From assembly GCF_030012525.1 (NCBI RefSeq), contig NZ_CP124855.1, positions 1,612,001-1,676,000 of the forward strand: a stretch of DNA of 64,000 nt, read 5' to 3'. Source of the DNA: Chryseobacterium gotjawalense (GTDB taxonomy: Bacteria; Bacteroidota; Bacteroidia; Flavobacteriales; Weeksellaceae). Positions within the stretch are counted from its first letter, which is position 1, and each line of letters opens with the position of its first letter. The position numbers were made by a program, and so were the translations under genes. The notes below the pieces were generated by a model. The model was not told the origin of the DNA, searched no databases, and saw only the letters and a list, made by a program, of their open reading frames with translations. Below, in pieces: positions 1-8,273 of this stretch.

Positions 1-106
1 GGAACATTTCGGAACATCATCAATTTTCTGAACCATCCACACTCTGCATTTGCCTCATATCGAAATACATTCTATTACCCCCAACCACCGCTAAAACAAG
101 AAATAT

Positions 107-257
107 CAATTCACCATTGACCCCATTCACCATTCACACGACTCACTATCGACCCCATTCACAATTCACCATTGACACCATTGACACCATTCACAATTCA
201 CCATTGACTCCATTCACCATCTCACATCCAGCATCAAACACCCAGCATCCGACATCC
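107..257. repeat. Low-complexity ATTCACCATTGAC-type tandem repeat
   Basis: Degenerate units of the form CATTCAC, AATTCACC and ATTGAC follow one another. A 21-nt unit is perfectly repeated at 156-176 and 188-208. The array then degrades into CATCCAGCATC / CACCCAGCATCC / GACATCC words up to about 257. It fills the gap in front of lplA. There are no unique spacers, so it is not CRISPR, and the open frame across it has repeat-driven composition and is not a gene. I recall similar words between genes of many Bacteroidetes, but no function. Confidence 0.8.
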
Positions 258-279
258 CCCCCATCTCAGAAAATTCCCT

Positions 280-287
280 TAATTTTG
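280..287 (+). promoter_or_regulatory. -7 promoter box TAATTTTG for lplA
   Basis: TAATTTTG fits the Bacteroidetes -7 consensus TAnnTTTG and lies 16 nt before the ATG at 304. No convincing -33 TTTG is seen at the usual spacing, so the call rests on the -7 box alone. Confidence 0.5.
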
Positions 288-303
288 CACCAAAGAAAAA
301 AAC

Positions 304-1287
304 ATGCTTCTCATCGATTCCCCTTCTCAGAATGCCTATTTCAATATTGCCTCGGAAGAATACCTGCTTCACCGCTTCCCGACGGAAGATATTTTCTTAT
401 TGTACGTCAATGCGCCCTCGATTATCGTAGGAAAATTTCAAAATACCCTGGCCGAAATTAATCTCGACTATGTCAAGGAAAAAGAAATCAAAGTCGTGCG
501 CCGGATGTCGGGTGGTGGAACAGTATATCACGATCTGGGAAACCTCAACTTTTCCTTCCATACCCTTTTGGGTCAGAATGATTTTGGTGACTTTTCTTTT
601 TTCACCCAACCCGTGCTCAATATGCTGAATCAGTTAAATGTGCCCGCAGAATTAAAAGGCCGTAATGATTTATTGGTAGAGGGTAAAAAATTCAGTGGCA
701 ACGCCAAACTCGCGCGCCATGGAAAAATGATTCAGCATGGCACCATCCTGCTGAATTCCGAAATGGAAGTGCTGGGTGAAGCGCTGAAAGTCAATCCTTT
801 GAAATTCATCGACAAAGCCATTAAATCTACCCGCTCGCGTGTGACCAACCTCATCAATTATCTGCCCGAAGACACCACTACAGATCACCTTAAAAACCTG
901 CTCACCGAAGAGATCATCAAAAATAATCCGGGCGCAGAACGGTATGAACTGACCGCAGAAGACCTACAGGGAATCCATCAGTTAATGGCAGAGAAATACG
1001 AAACCTGGGACTGGAATTTTGGATTTTCACCCAATTATAATTTCAAGAAAGCCATCAAAGTTCCAGCTGGTTTTATTGAAGTCCATTTAGACGTCGTACA
1101 GGGTTTCATTGAAAAAGCCAAAATATTCGGCGACTTCTTCGCCTCAAAACCGATTGAAGAACTGGAAGAACAGCTCATCGGACAAAAGCATGAAATCTCT
1201 GCTTTAAAAGAACTCCTGACCGCTGTTGACCTGACAGGGTATTTTGGAAAAGTCACCGTGGAGGAAGTGCTGGAAGGATTTAACTGA
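304..1287 (+). CDS. lplA: Lipoate-protein ligase A
   Basis: Attaches free lipoate, through a lipoyl-AMP intermediate, to the lysine of E2 and GcvH lipoyl domains in the cytoplasm. The 327-residue protein has the lipoate-binding signature RRMSGGGTVYHD (residues 66-77) and the GKKFSGNAK block (about 127-135) whose lysine is the conserved ligase residue. Length fits LplA with its C-terminal accessory domain. The ATG at 304 follows a -7 box at normal distance. An overlapping upstream frame (117-461) lies in repeat DNA and was ignored. The gene stands alone. The lipoyl synthase gene lipA near 58 kb means both salvage and de novo routes are encoded in this window. Confidence 0.93.
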   Translation: MLLIDSPSQNAYFNIASEEYLLHRFPTEDIFLLYVNAPSIIVGKFQNTLAEINLDYVKEKEIKVVRRMSGGGTVYHDLGNLNFSFHTLLGQNDFGDFSFFTQPVLNMLNQLNVPAELKGRNDLLVEGKKFSGNAKLARHGKMIQHGTILLNSEMEVLGEALKVNPLKFIDKAIKSTRSRVTNLINYLPEDTTTDHLKNLLTEEIIKNNPGAERYELTAEDLQGIHQLMAEKYETWDWNFGFSPNYNFKKAIKVPAGFIEVHLDVVQGFIEKAKIFGDFFASKPIEELEEQLIGQKHEISALKELLTAVDLTGYFGKVTVEEVLEGFN

Positions 1288-1452
1288 CCCCAAATAAGAG
1301 CCTGGTAAAAAGGAAAATGAACCAGGAAAATAAAAGCAGATCAATTCCATATGAGCTCCATTAAGTGATTCTAAAGCTGATATCGAAGCCTTATTTCCCC
1401 AATACTATGTAAAACAGTTGCTTTTTAGACATCCCGGAGATCCATTTACATT

Positions 1453-1490
1453 AAAAAATCCGTCCCTTAAATGAGACGGATTTGCTTTTT
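1453..1490. terminator. Bidirectional intrinsic terminator between lplA and the YceI gene
   Basis: Perfect 9-bp stem AAATCCGTC (1456-1464) / GACGGATTT (1475-1483) flanked by A and T runs, lying between two convergent genes. Confidence 0.8.
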
Positions 1491-1514
1491 AAAACCAGTT
1501 CAAAATATTAAATA

Positions 1515-2171
1515 CTATTTCTTTTCCAAAGCTTTAATTAAAATCTGAAGATTCACCTCATCTTTGATCAAACCGTTGGCCAGTGGCAGCTGAAACTTCA
1601 CGCCGAAATCTTCTCTTTTAATATCTTTAGGTTCGGTCGCAATACTCGCTTCTGCACCTTTTACAGAAACATTTGCATTGAACTGCACCGGTTTTGTAAT
1701 TCCTTTGATGGTTAAATTTCCATCCAGAAGGGTATTATAGTCACCAGACTGATTGGGAGTGACTTTGGTAATTTCGTACGAGGCAGTCGGGAACTTATCA
1801 GCTTCGAAGAAATCTCCACTTTTCAAATGACCGTTTAGTTTCGCCAGTTGTTCCGGATCGTTTTTTAAATCTACAGAAGTCAAAGAATTCATGTCTGCCA
1901 CGAATTTGCCGCTTTCCAAAACGCCATCTTTCACGGTCAGATCACCACTTTCGAATTTAATAATTCCAAAATGGCTCGATTGTTCAGACTTCAGTACTTT
2001 GTATCCTTTCCATTCGATTCTGCTGTTTAAAGTATCAAGTTCATATGTGGCACCGCGGTTGGTGGTAGAAACTTCCGTAACCTCGCTGGTCAGGGGCTTA
2101 TCCTTCGTACATGATGCGACTACAAACGAAAAAAGTACGAAGAGAACTGAATTGGTAATTGATTTCATCAT
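1515..2171 (-). CDS. YceI-family lipoprotein
   Basis: A 218-residue secreted protein. The N-terminus is a lipoprotein signal with lipobox VVASC (Cys21), so it should be anchored to a membrane outside the cytoplasm. From about residue 40 the sequence matches the YceI-like lipocalin-style barrel: a TYELDTLNSRIEWKGYK start, an SGDLTVKDG strand, DFFEADKFPTASYEI, and a GNLTIKGITKPV turn. YceI proteins bind polyisoprenoid or amphiphilic lipids in the periplasm; the ligand here is unknown. It is divergent from the ABC ATPase gene with a 78-bp gap. The family assignment is secure, the physiological role is not. Confidence 0.9.
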   Translation of the reverse strand: MMKSITNSVLFVLFSFVVASCTKDKPLTSEVTEVSTTNRGATYELDTLNSRIEWKGYKVLKSEQSSHFGIIKFESGDLTVKDGVLESGKFVADMNSLTSVDLKNDPEQLAKLNGHLKSGDFFEADKFPTASYEITKVTPNQSGDYNTLLDGNLTIKGITKPVQFNANVSVKGAEASIATEPKDIKREDFGVKFQLPLANGLIKDEVNLQILIKALEKK

Positions 2172-2237
2172 TAAATAGCTTAAATTAAATTGTTTTGGCT
2201 AAAATAACAAAAATATTTTTATTACAGACAAATATGT

Positions 2238-2245
2238 TATTTTTG
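2238..2245 (+). promoter_or_regulatory. -7 box TATTTTTG very close to the ABC ATPase start
   Basis: TATTTTTG matches TAnnTTTG and ends only 4 nt before the ATG at 2250. With the usual start about 7 nt downstream of this box, the transcript would begin at or next to the start codon, which suggests a leaderless mRNA. Confidence 0.45.
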
Positions 2246-2249
2246 CAAT

Positions 2250-3182
2250 ATGCTATTAGAAATCAAGAATTTATTTTTTTCCCATCGCCCAGAGCAAAGG
2301 CTTTTCCAGAATTTTAACCTTAAAGTTGAGGAAGGGAAAATCATCGCTTTAGCAGGGGAAAGCGGCTGTGGAAAATCCACTATTTTAAATTTAATTTACG
2401 GACTTCTCGAATGGGAAAAAGGCCAGATTATTTTTAATGGCGCACCGATTTTGGGCCCTACAAAAAATTTGGTTCCCGGCGAAGAGAACATGAAACTGGT
2501 CGCTCAGAATTACGATTTGATGCCCTATTCTACGGTGGCGGATAATGTGGGGAAATTTATTTCTAATATCAATTTAAAAGAGAAAAAAGAAAGAGTTCAG
2601 GAACTTTTAACCGTGGTTGGACTTGAAGAATATGAAAACACATTACCCAAATACCTGAGTGGTGGACAGATGCAGAGAGTCGCCATTGCGAGAGCTCTTT
2701 CGGTGATGCCAAAACTTCTTCTGCTCGATGAACCTTTCAGCAATATCGACTTTTCCAGGAAAATAGAACTGCGGGAACGCCTGTTTAATTACGTTCGGGA
2801 AAAGAACATTTCACTGCTTATTTCTACGCATGAAATCCAGGAAGTAATGCCGTGGCTGGATCAGATCATTGTTCTGCAAGGCGGACGGCTGATCCAAAAC
2901 GACGATGCTGAAGAAACCTACAACAATCCTTACAATCAATATGTTGCATCACTTTTCGGTGAGGTAAATGTTTTTTCGGAGGAAGAAAAATCAGCGTTAC
3001 GTATTTCTAAAAAGTTCTGGTATCCACACGAAATAACCATTTCAGATCATGGAAAAGAAGCAGCCGTTTTAGATAGCCGTTTTGCCGGAAGCTATTACTG
3101 GACTAAAATTTCACTGAATGGAAAACATCTGATTATTTACACGGCAGAAAAAGTGGAAGGTTTGATTAAAATAAATCTTTAG
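2250..3182 (+). CDS. ABC transporter ATP-binding protein (orphan)
   Basis: A 310-residue ATPase with Walker A GESGCGKST (residues 36-44), signature LSGGQ (136-140), Walker B LLLLDEP (about 156-162) and a switch histidine in STHE. The roughly 90 residues after the core look like a TOBE-type regulatory tail, as in PotA/FbpC-type importers. No permease or binding protein lies beside it, so substrate and partners are unknown; genes elsewhere may complete it. The start codon fits the first beta strand (LLEIKNLFF), which leaves almost no room for a leader after the -7 box at 2238. ATPase certain, importer type inferred from the tail. Confidence 0.88.
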   Translation: MLLEIKNLFFSHRPEQRLFQNFNLKVEEGKIIALAGESGCGKSTILNLIYGLLEWEKGQIIFNGAPILGPTKNLVPGEENMKLVAQNYDLMPYSTVADNVGKFISNINLKEKKERVQELLTVVGLEEYENTLPKYLSGGQMQRVAIARALSVMPKLLLLDEPFSNIDFSRKIELRERLFNYVREKNISLLISTHEIQEVMPWLDQIIVLQGGRLIQNDDAEETYNNPYNQYVASLFGEVNVFSEEEKSALRISKKFWYPHEITISDHGKEAAVLDSRFAGSYYWTKISLNGKHLIIYTAEKVEGLIKINL

Positions 3183-3189
3183 AAATAAA

Positions 3190-3234
3190 AAAAGCCAGGC
3201 CAATTCAGCGGTTGCGAATCAAGGCCTGACTTTT
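3190..3234 (+). terminator. Intrinsic terminator after the ABC ATPase gene
   Basis: AAAGCCAGGCC (3191-3201) pairs with GGCCTGACTTT (3223-3233) with one mismatch, and a short T run follows. The loop is long (21 nt). Confidence 0.6.
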
Positions 3235-3394
3235 CTCAGTTCATTTTTATCTATTGAAAATAATTCTTAGCTTTGTTATTCAAAACGTAAGGAAATTTTT
3301 GGTTAATTCTCTTTCTGCCCCTAAGACGAAATTAGTACGATTCATTTGTACAACTAGTCTTCGAAACGGAACCCTGTCCAAATTTTTCCTTTTT

Positions 3395-3727
3395 TTACGC
3401 CTTTTTCACAAATTCAGATTTCAAGGCCATTGACCCAAATCCGTCGATTTTACAATCGATATTGTGATCGCTGCCTGGACGTAATCTAATGTTTTTCACT
3501 TTAGTGCCGGCTTTTACCGGTTTTGGGGCGCCTTTCACCGGTAAATCTTTGATCACCACTACCGAGTCCCCATTTTGTAATTCGTGTCCGTGGGCATCTA
3601 AAATCTTATCTTCATCTGCTGTCTCACCCGGCGTCCATTCGTAGAAACACTGTGAACAAACCATTTTGCCATCCTGCTCATAAGTGAATTCCGACTGGCA
3701 CTTCGGACATACTATTGTATCGCTCAT
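3395..3727 (-). CDS. PhnA/YjdM-family zinc-ribbon protein
   Basis: A 110-residue protein matching the PhnA domain family. The N-terminal zinc ribbon has CPKC at residues 7-10 and CSQC at about 24-27. The C-terminal PhnA domain carries [23 protein letters not shown] and ends in the [14 protein letters not shown] block. Despite older annotations as alkylphosphonate utilisation protein, family members are not shown to cleave phosphonates, and no phn genes are nearby. Cytoplasmic; role unknown. It is convergent with the ABC ATPase gene. Confidence 0.88.
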   Translation of the reverse strand: MSDTIVCPKCQSEFTYEQDGKMVCSQCFYEWTPGETADEDKILDAHGHELQNGDSVVVIKDLPVKGAPKPVKAGTKVKNIRLRPGSDHNIDCKIDGFGSMALKSEFVKKA

Positions 3728-3888
3728 AATTATAATTTTTACAAAGATATTATTAAAATAAAGACATTACAAGTTGGCAGTGATTCCACAAATCCTGTTT
3801 CGTTATTCTGAAACTTTGAATACAGATTTCATTCATAAAACCGCTGACCGGCTGCTGATTTTGACCGCCAATCTTCAGCCTAAATTAT

Positions 3889-3896
3889 TATCTTTG
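3889..3896 (+). promoter_or_regulatory. -7 box TATCTTTG abutting the esterase start
   Basis: Perfect TAnnTTTG match ending 4 nt before the ATG at 3901. The closest TTTG upstream (3860-3863) is too far for a standard -33. Like the box at 2238 it implies little or no 5' leader. Confidence 0.45.
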
Positions 3897-3900
3897 CTCC

Positions 3901-4539
3901 ATGGATTTACAATATACCGTTCGCGAACCCGAAAACATCAATTCGAAAACACCTTTACTTATTTTACTTCACGGTTACGGAAGCAATGAACAGGACTTAT
4001 TCAGCTTTGCGCCAACGCTGCCGGAAGACTGGCTGATTGTCAGTTTCAGAGCACCTTTCAATACCAATTACGAAGGTTATTCATGGTATGATATTGATTT
4101 AATGAATGAAGAAAACAGAATTGATGTTGCCCAAGCCAAACAATCAGAGCAGGCAATTTTGGAAAACATAATGAAAATCACCAATAAATATGGTTTAACC
4201 GAAAACCAAACCCATTTGTGCGGATTTTCCCAAGGCGGAATCCTGAGTTATGCATTGGCGCTAAATCATCCCGACTTATTCACAAAGGTTGCCTGCATGA
4301 GCTGTTATGCCGAAGAAAAACTGTTAACAAACATCGCAAAAGATAAAAAGAAAATTGAAAAATTAAGATTCTTCATTTCTCATGGCACTGATGATGCGAT
4401 TATCCCGCTGGACTGGGGCCGCAAAGCCGCAGATTTATTATATGAACTGGGCGCCTATTTTTCGTTTCGGGAGTATATGAGCGGGCATGGCGTGAATCAG
4501 AAAAACTATATGGATCTGATGGATTTTTTCGGAAAATAA
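3901..4539 (+). CDS. Phospholipase/carboxylesterase-type alpha/beta hydrolase
   Basis: A 212-residue cytoplasmic hydrolase of the YpfH/carboxylesterase group. LLILLHGYGSNEQD (about 19-32) is the oxyanion-hole region. The nucleophile elbow GFSQGG places Ser110. The remaining triad is the Asp of SHGTDDAIIP (about 165) and the His of SGHGVNQ (about 197). Length is typical for the family. Substrate unknown; small esters are likely. The next hydrolase gene starts 9 nt after its stop, so the two are probably co-transcribed. Confidence 0.88.
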   Translation: MDLQYTVREPENINSKTPLLILLHGYGSNEQDLFSFAPTLPEDWLIVSFRAPFNTNYEGYSWYDIDLMNEENRIDVAQAKQSEQAILENIMKITNKYGLTENQTHLCGFSQGGILSYALALNHPDLFTKVACMSCYAEEKLLTNIAKDKKKIEKLRFFISHGTDDAIIPLDWGRKAADLLYELGAYFSFREYMSGHGVNQKNYMDLMDFFGK

Positions 4540-4548
4540 TTTTTGAAT

Positions 4549-5697
4549 ATGAGAATTTTAAAACACCTAAAATTGTATTTTGTATTCTTTGCGGGTATGG
4601 GGATCCATTTGCAAAGTCAGGTTCTCATGAAAATCACTTCCGTGCCAAAGGAAACTCCCGATAATGCCAGGATCTTCATGGCCAATTCTCTGAATAACTG
4701 GACTCCCAATGATCCTGATTTTGAATTAAAAAAAGACAGCGACGGAAATTACATTTTACAAATCCCCGAAAATGAGGGCACTTTAGAATATAAATTTACA
4801 CAGGGAAATTGGGAAACGGCGGAAGGCGATAGCAATGGAAACAACTCTGACAACAGAAAACTCACCTTCGGTAAAAACTCCCAGACCATTGAAAACAAAA
4901 TACTTTCATGGGAACATGCCGCGACAAAAAAGAACACCGCGACCGATAATGTAAAAATTTTAAGCGAAAACTTCAGCATTCCACAGTTAAATACCAGTCG
5001 CAGAATCTGGATTTATTTCCCACCGGATTATTTCACCTCCACCAAAAAATATCCTGTCATTTATATGCAGGACGCACAGAATTTATTTAATGATGCCAAT
5101 TCTTTTTCCGGTGAATGGAAGATTGATGAAACCTTAAATCAATTATTTGCGGAAGGACACAAGGCTGCTATTGTGGTGGGAATTGAAAACGGAGGCGCCG
5201 AAAGGCTGAATGAATATTCGCCCTGGAACAACGCCAAATACGGTGGCGGAAAAGGCGACGCCTACACCGAATTTCTGGCAAAAACACTGAAACCTTACAT
5301 CGATAAAAGCTACCGGACTTTGCCACAGGCAAAAAACACAGCACTCATAGGAAGCTCGATGGGCGGTTTAATTTCTTTTTATGCAGGTTTGAAATATCCT
5401 GAAAAATTCGGAAAACTCGGGATTTTCAGTCCCAGTTTCTGGTTTGATTTTAAAGCATTAAATCTCTATGTCAACAAAAGTGCTAAAAATTTAAAAAACA
5501 CTCATTTTTATTTTCTCAGCGGAACAAAAGAATCAGAAAACATGGTTTCGGATATTCAGACAATGATACCGGTTTTAATTAAAAAAGGAGTTCCGGCGGT
5601 GCATATCAAAACTAAATTTGATAAAGACGGAACCCATTCCGAATCCTATTGGTCACGGGAATTCGGAGCTGCTTATCTGTGGCTGTTTAAAAATTAA
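4549..5697 (+). CDS. Secreted esterase with N-terminal starch-binding-like (E-set) domain
   Basis: The ATG at 4549 is preferred over a TTG six bases upstream; the product is 382 residues. A signal-like hydrophobic segment (residues 8-24) is followed by a carbohydrate-binding or E-set-like domain (about 25-118; pattern FMANSLNNWTPNDP, then YKFTQGNWETAEGD). The rest is an esterase-D/enterobactin-esterase-type alpha/beta hydrolase with nucleophile GSSMGG (Ser270) and a final HSESYW histidine. Such proteins cleave small esters, including siderophore or acetyl-sugar esters; the substrate cannot be told here. No T9SS tail is present, so it is probably periplasmic. Confidence 0.85.
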   Translation: MRILKHLKLYFVFFAGMGIHLQSQVLMKITSVPKETPDNARIFMANSLNNWTPNDPDFELKKDSDGNYILQIPENEGTLEYKFTQGNWETAEGDSNGNNSDNRKLTFGKNSQTIENKILSWEHAATKKNTATDNVKILSENFSIPQLNTSRRIWIYFPPDYFTSTKKYPVIYMQDAQNLFNDANSFSGEWKIDETLNQLFAEGHKAAIVVGIENGGAERLNEYSPWNNAKYGGGKGDAYTEFLAKTLKPYIDKSYRTLPQAKNTALIGSSMGGLISFYAGLKYPEKFGKLGIFSPSFWFDFKALNLYVNKSAKNLKNTHFYFLSGTKESENMVSDIQTMIPVLIKKGVPAVHIKTKFDKDGTHSESYWSREFGAAYLWLFKN

Positions 5698-5774
5698 AGG
5701 CAGATTTTCTTTCTTCAAATTCCATTCTCAGAACCGCTTATTTTTTCCAGGAACACTACCAATTCCTTTTAAAC

Positions 5775-6230
5775 TTAAGGTTCGATCACCGTAGAATTTT
5801 TCACTTCCTTAATCATAAAAGAACTTTGGGTACTGGCAATGTGCTGAAGATTCGTGAGCTTTCCCACCATAAATTCACGGTATTCCTGAATATCCCGAAC
5901 ACAAATTTTGAGGATATAATCGTGATCTCCAGAGACATGAAAACATTCTAAGACTTCGGGGAACTGGGTAATTTCGCGTTCAAACTGGGAGATATATTCC
6001 TTCTTATGCTGAACCAGTTTTACATGACATAAAACGATGAAGTTTTTCTGAATTTTTTCGGTATTCAGTAAAGCTACATATTTCCTGATAACCTGGTGTT
6101 TCTCAAGTTTTTTAATCCGTTCAAATACAGCGGTAACCGATAAATCCAATTCACCAGCCAATTGTTTGGTGGTTTTCTTGGCATCATTCTGCAGTAAAAT
6201 CAGTAATTTTTTATCTTTTGTATCCAGCAT
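5775..6230 (-). CDS. Lrp/AsnC-family transcriptional regulator
   Basis: A 151-residue DNA-binding protein. Residues 1-60 form the winged HTH (LDTKDKKLLILLQNDAKKTTKQLAGELDL split by the recognition helix VTAVFERIKKLE). Residues 65-145 are the ligand-sensing RAM domain with the usual GDHDYILKI core. Members respond to amino acids. It is divergent from the Cys/Met PLP enzyme with a 157-bp shared promoter region, which makes that gene the natural target; this link is inferred from position. Confidence 0.92.
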   Translation of the reverse strand: MLDTKDKKLLILLQNDAKKTTKQLAGELDLSVTAVFERIKKLEKHQVIRKYVALLNTEKIQKNFIVLCHVKLVQHKKEYISQFEREITQFPEVLECFHVSGDHDYILKICVRDIQEYREFMVGKLTNLQHIASTQSSFMIKEVKNSTVIEP

Positions 6231-6387
6231 GAAATGAAATATTTTCGGTTATTACTTTTATTATTCATCAAATATAAAATTAAAATCTATCAATAATTAA
6301 AACAGCCGATTTATTTTCTGAATTTATTTAAAATTATTGTATTTAAGTTTAAGAACGTTCACTTTTATCAAAACAAAAATTACTATT

Positions 6388-7593
6388 ATGGAAAACTTTG
6401 ATGCAGCCAATAACATTCAGGATCTGCAATATTTTGGAGAATTTGGAGGTGTAAACCCTTCAATATCTGACAGTTCAACCTACACTTTTCTTTCTGCAAA
6501 AACCATGTTCGATACGTTCGAAGGAAACACAGAAGGCTGTTATTTATACTCCCGCCATTCCACACCAAGCAATCTATATCTAAGCGAAGCATTAGCGCAA
6601 ATGGAAGGCACCGAAAGCGCCAATGTTACCGCATCGGGTATGGGCGCAATCACTTCTACCCTTTTTCAGCTTTGCAAAGCGGGCGATCATATCATTTCGA
6701 GCCGCACCATTTATGGCGGAACTTATGCATTTATGAAAAATTTCCTGCATGATTACACGATCAAAACTTCCTTTGTCGATATCACCGATTTGTCTGCCGT
6801 GGAAAACGCCATTACTGAAAACACCAAAGTTCTTTTTTGTGAGACGGTAAGCAATCCCCTTTTAGAAATAGCAGATCTTTGTGAACTGGCTAAACTGGCT
6901 AAAAAGCATAATCTTCAACTGGTTGTTGACAATACCTTTTCACCGCTTTCAATCAGTCCGCAAATGCTGGGAGCAGACATTACGATTCACAGTTTAACAA
7001 AATTCATTAACGGGAGCAGTGATGCCGTTGCCGGAGTTGTTTGCGCATCGGCTCAGTTCATTAATGATTTAAAAGATGTGAATTCCGGAGCCTGTATGTT
7101 ACTAGGGCCAACTTTAGACAGTTTCCGTGCAGCGAGCATTCTAAAAAACTTAAGAACGCTTCATATCAGAATGAAGAAACACAGTGAGAATGCACAATAT
7201 CTGGCCGAACAATTTGAAAAAGACGGATTGACCGTAAAATATCCAGGCTTAAAAAGCCACAAACAGCACGAACTTTTCAAAAGCATGATGAATCCGGCAT
7301 ATGGTTTCGGCGGTTTATTGACTTTGGATGTGCAAACCATGAAAAGAGCCAATGAGTTAATGGAATTAATGCAGAAAGAAAATCTCGGTTATCTCGCAGT
7401 AAGTCTCGGTTTTTATAAAACACTGTTCTCGTGCTCAGGAAGCTCAACTTCATCTGAAATCCCGGAAGCAGAACAAAAAGAAATGGGACTTTCTGAAGGA
7501 TTAATCAGAATGTCAATCGGTTTAGACCATGATATCAAAAGAACGTATGGGAAAATGAAATGGTGTATGCAGCAGGTCGGTATCCTGAGTTAA
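6388..7593 (+). CDS. Cys/Met-metabolism PLP-dependent lyase (methionine gamma-lyase/cystathionine lyase family)
   Basis: The ATG at 6388 gives 401 residues, the family length; an in-frame ATG at 6337 would add 17 unlikely residues. Fold-type I PLP motifs are present: YSRHSTPSN (about 55-62), the SGMGAI phosphate loop (83-88), VVDNTFSPL (about 179-187) and the Schiff-base lysine in HSLTKF (Lys205). It should cleave a C-S bond of methionine, homocysteine or cystathionine. The cysteine typical of true methionine gamma-lyases in the YGCT segment is Gly here (IYGGTYAF), so methionine gamma-lyase activity is unproven. The neighbouring divergent Lrp-type gene is the probable regulator. Confidence 0.88.
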   Translation: MENFDAANNIQDLQYFGEFGGVNPSISDSSTYTFLSAKTMFDTFEGNTEGCYLYSRHSTPSNLYLSEALAQMEGTESANVTASGMGAITSTLFQLCKAGDHIISSRTIYGGTYAFMKNFLHDYTIKTSFVDITDLSAVENAITENTKVLFCETVSNPLLEIADLCELAKLAKKHNLQLVVDNTFSPLSISPQMLGADITIHSLTKFINGSSDAVAGVVCASAQFINDLKDVNSGACMLLGPTLDSFRAASILKNLRTLHIRMKKHSENAQYLAEQFEKDGLTVKYPGLKSHKQHELFKSMMNPAYGFGGLLTLDVQTMKRANELMELMQKENLGYLAVSLGFYKTLFSCSGSSTSSEIPEAEQKEMGLSEGLIRMSIGLDHDIKRTYGKMKWCMQQVGILS

Positions 7594-7632
7594 AATTTTT
7601 ATAATGATGAAATGTTAATTTAATTTCTTGAT

Positions 7633-7666
7633 GAAAACAACCACGACTTCAGTGGTTGTTTTCTTT
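7633..7666. terminator. Strong intrinsic terminator between the PLP lyase gene and purE
   Basis: Perfect 12-bp stem GAAAACAACCAC (7633-7644) / GTGGTTGTTTTC (7652-7663) with a 7-nt loop. It sits between convergent genes and can serve both strands. Confidence 0.88.
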
Positions 7667-7727
7667 TATCTAAATCGCTGAGCAACACTGAGCAGCGCAA
7701 TTACCCGTTTAAAACCTGTTCAAAACA

Positions 7728-8228
7728 TCAATCAAAACGGTTAGGATGTTTCTTCTGAATTTCCGAAACCGTTCCCAACACTTTATCTTTTAAAGAATTC
7801 TGATAAATTTCTAATTTTTTTGCGATTTCTTCATCGGCAGTTCCGAGAATTTTTGCCGCTAAAATTCCGGCATTTGCAGCGCCATTTAAAGCAACGGTCG
7901 CCACAGGAATTCCCGATGGCATTTGTAAAATAGACAGCACAGAATCCCAGCCATCAATAGAATTTGAGGATAAAATCGGAACGCCAATTACGGGCAAAGT
8001 GGTACAACTGGCAACCATTCCCGGAAGATGAGCTGCGCCGCCTGCACCGGCAATAATCACTTTTAGGCCACGGGATTTTGCCGTTTTTGCATATTCAAAC
8101 ATTCTCTCCGGCGTACGGTGTGCAGAAACCACGGTCAATTCGTAAGGAATTCCCATTGAATTTAAAAAATCTGCTGCCTGTTCCATAATTGTCAAATCGC
8201 TTTGACTTCCCATGATGATTCCGACCAT
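7728..8228 (-). CDS. purE: N5-carboxyaminoimidazole ribonucleotide mutase
   Basis: Class I PurE, 166 residues, converting N5-CAIR to CAIR in de novo purine synthesis. Visible signatures are [11 protein letters not shown] at the N-terminus (phosphate binding), [11 protein letters not shown] (about 38-48, with the catalytic histidine), and [14 protein letters not shown] (about 61-74). Length is normal. purK, its usual partner, is not adjacent. It lies downstream of, and on the same strand as, the flavoprotein gene, 45 bp apart. Confidence 0.96.
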   Translation of the reverse strand: MVGIIMGSQSDLTIMEQAADFLNSMGIPYELTVVSAHRTPERMFEYAKTAKSRGLKVIIAGAGGAAHLPGMVASCTTLPVIGVPILSSNSIDGWDSVLSILQMPSGIPVATVALNGAANAGILAAKILGTADEEIAKKLEIYQNSLKDKVLGTVSEIQKKHPNRFD

Positions 8229-8273
8229 TTTTAGTATAAATTTTAAGGTTTAAAGATAAGAAAATTTGATGTT

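Larger units (their letters stand above)
1..303. other. Intergenic region upstream of lplA
   Basis: No gene seen. The first 106 bases show no recognisable feature, 107-257 is the low-complexity repeat, and 280-287 carries a good -7 promoter box for lplA. A gene ending before the window cannot be excluded. Confidence 0.6.

Noticed and set aside
107-257. Repeats as a CRISPR array
   Set aside because: No regular spacers of similar length, units degenerate, no cas genes in the window.
117-461. A 114-residue open frame across the low-complexity repeat
   Set aside because: Its protein is repeat-encoded (His/Thr/Pro-rich) and it overlaps lplA in another frame.
3774-3989. A 71-residue open frame overlapping the esterase start
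   Set aside because: No homology-like pattern, and it overlaps a clear hydrolase gene and its promoter.
6388-7593. Firm naming as methionine gamma-lyase
   Set aside because: The cysteine typical of that enzyme is replaced by glycine, so only the family is named.
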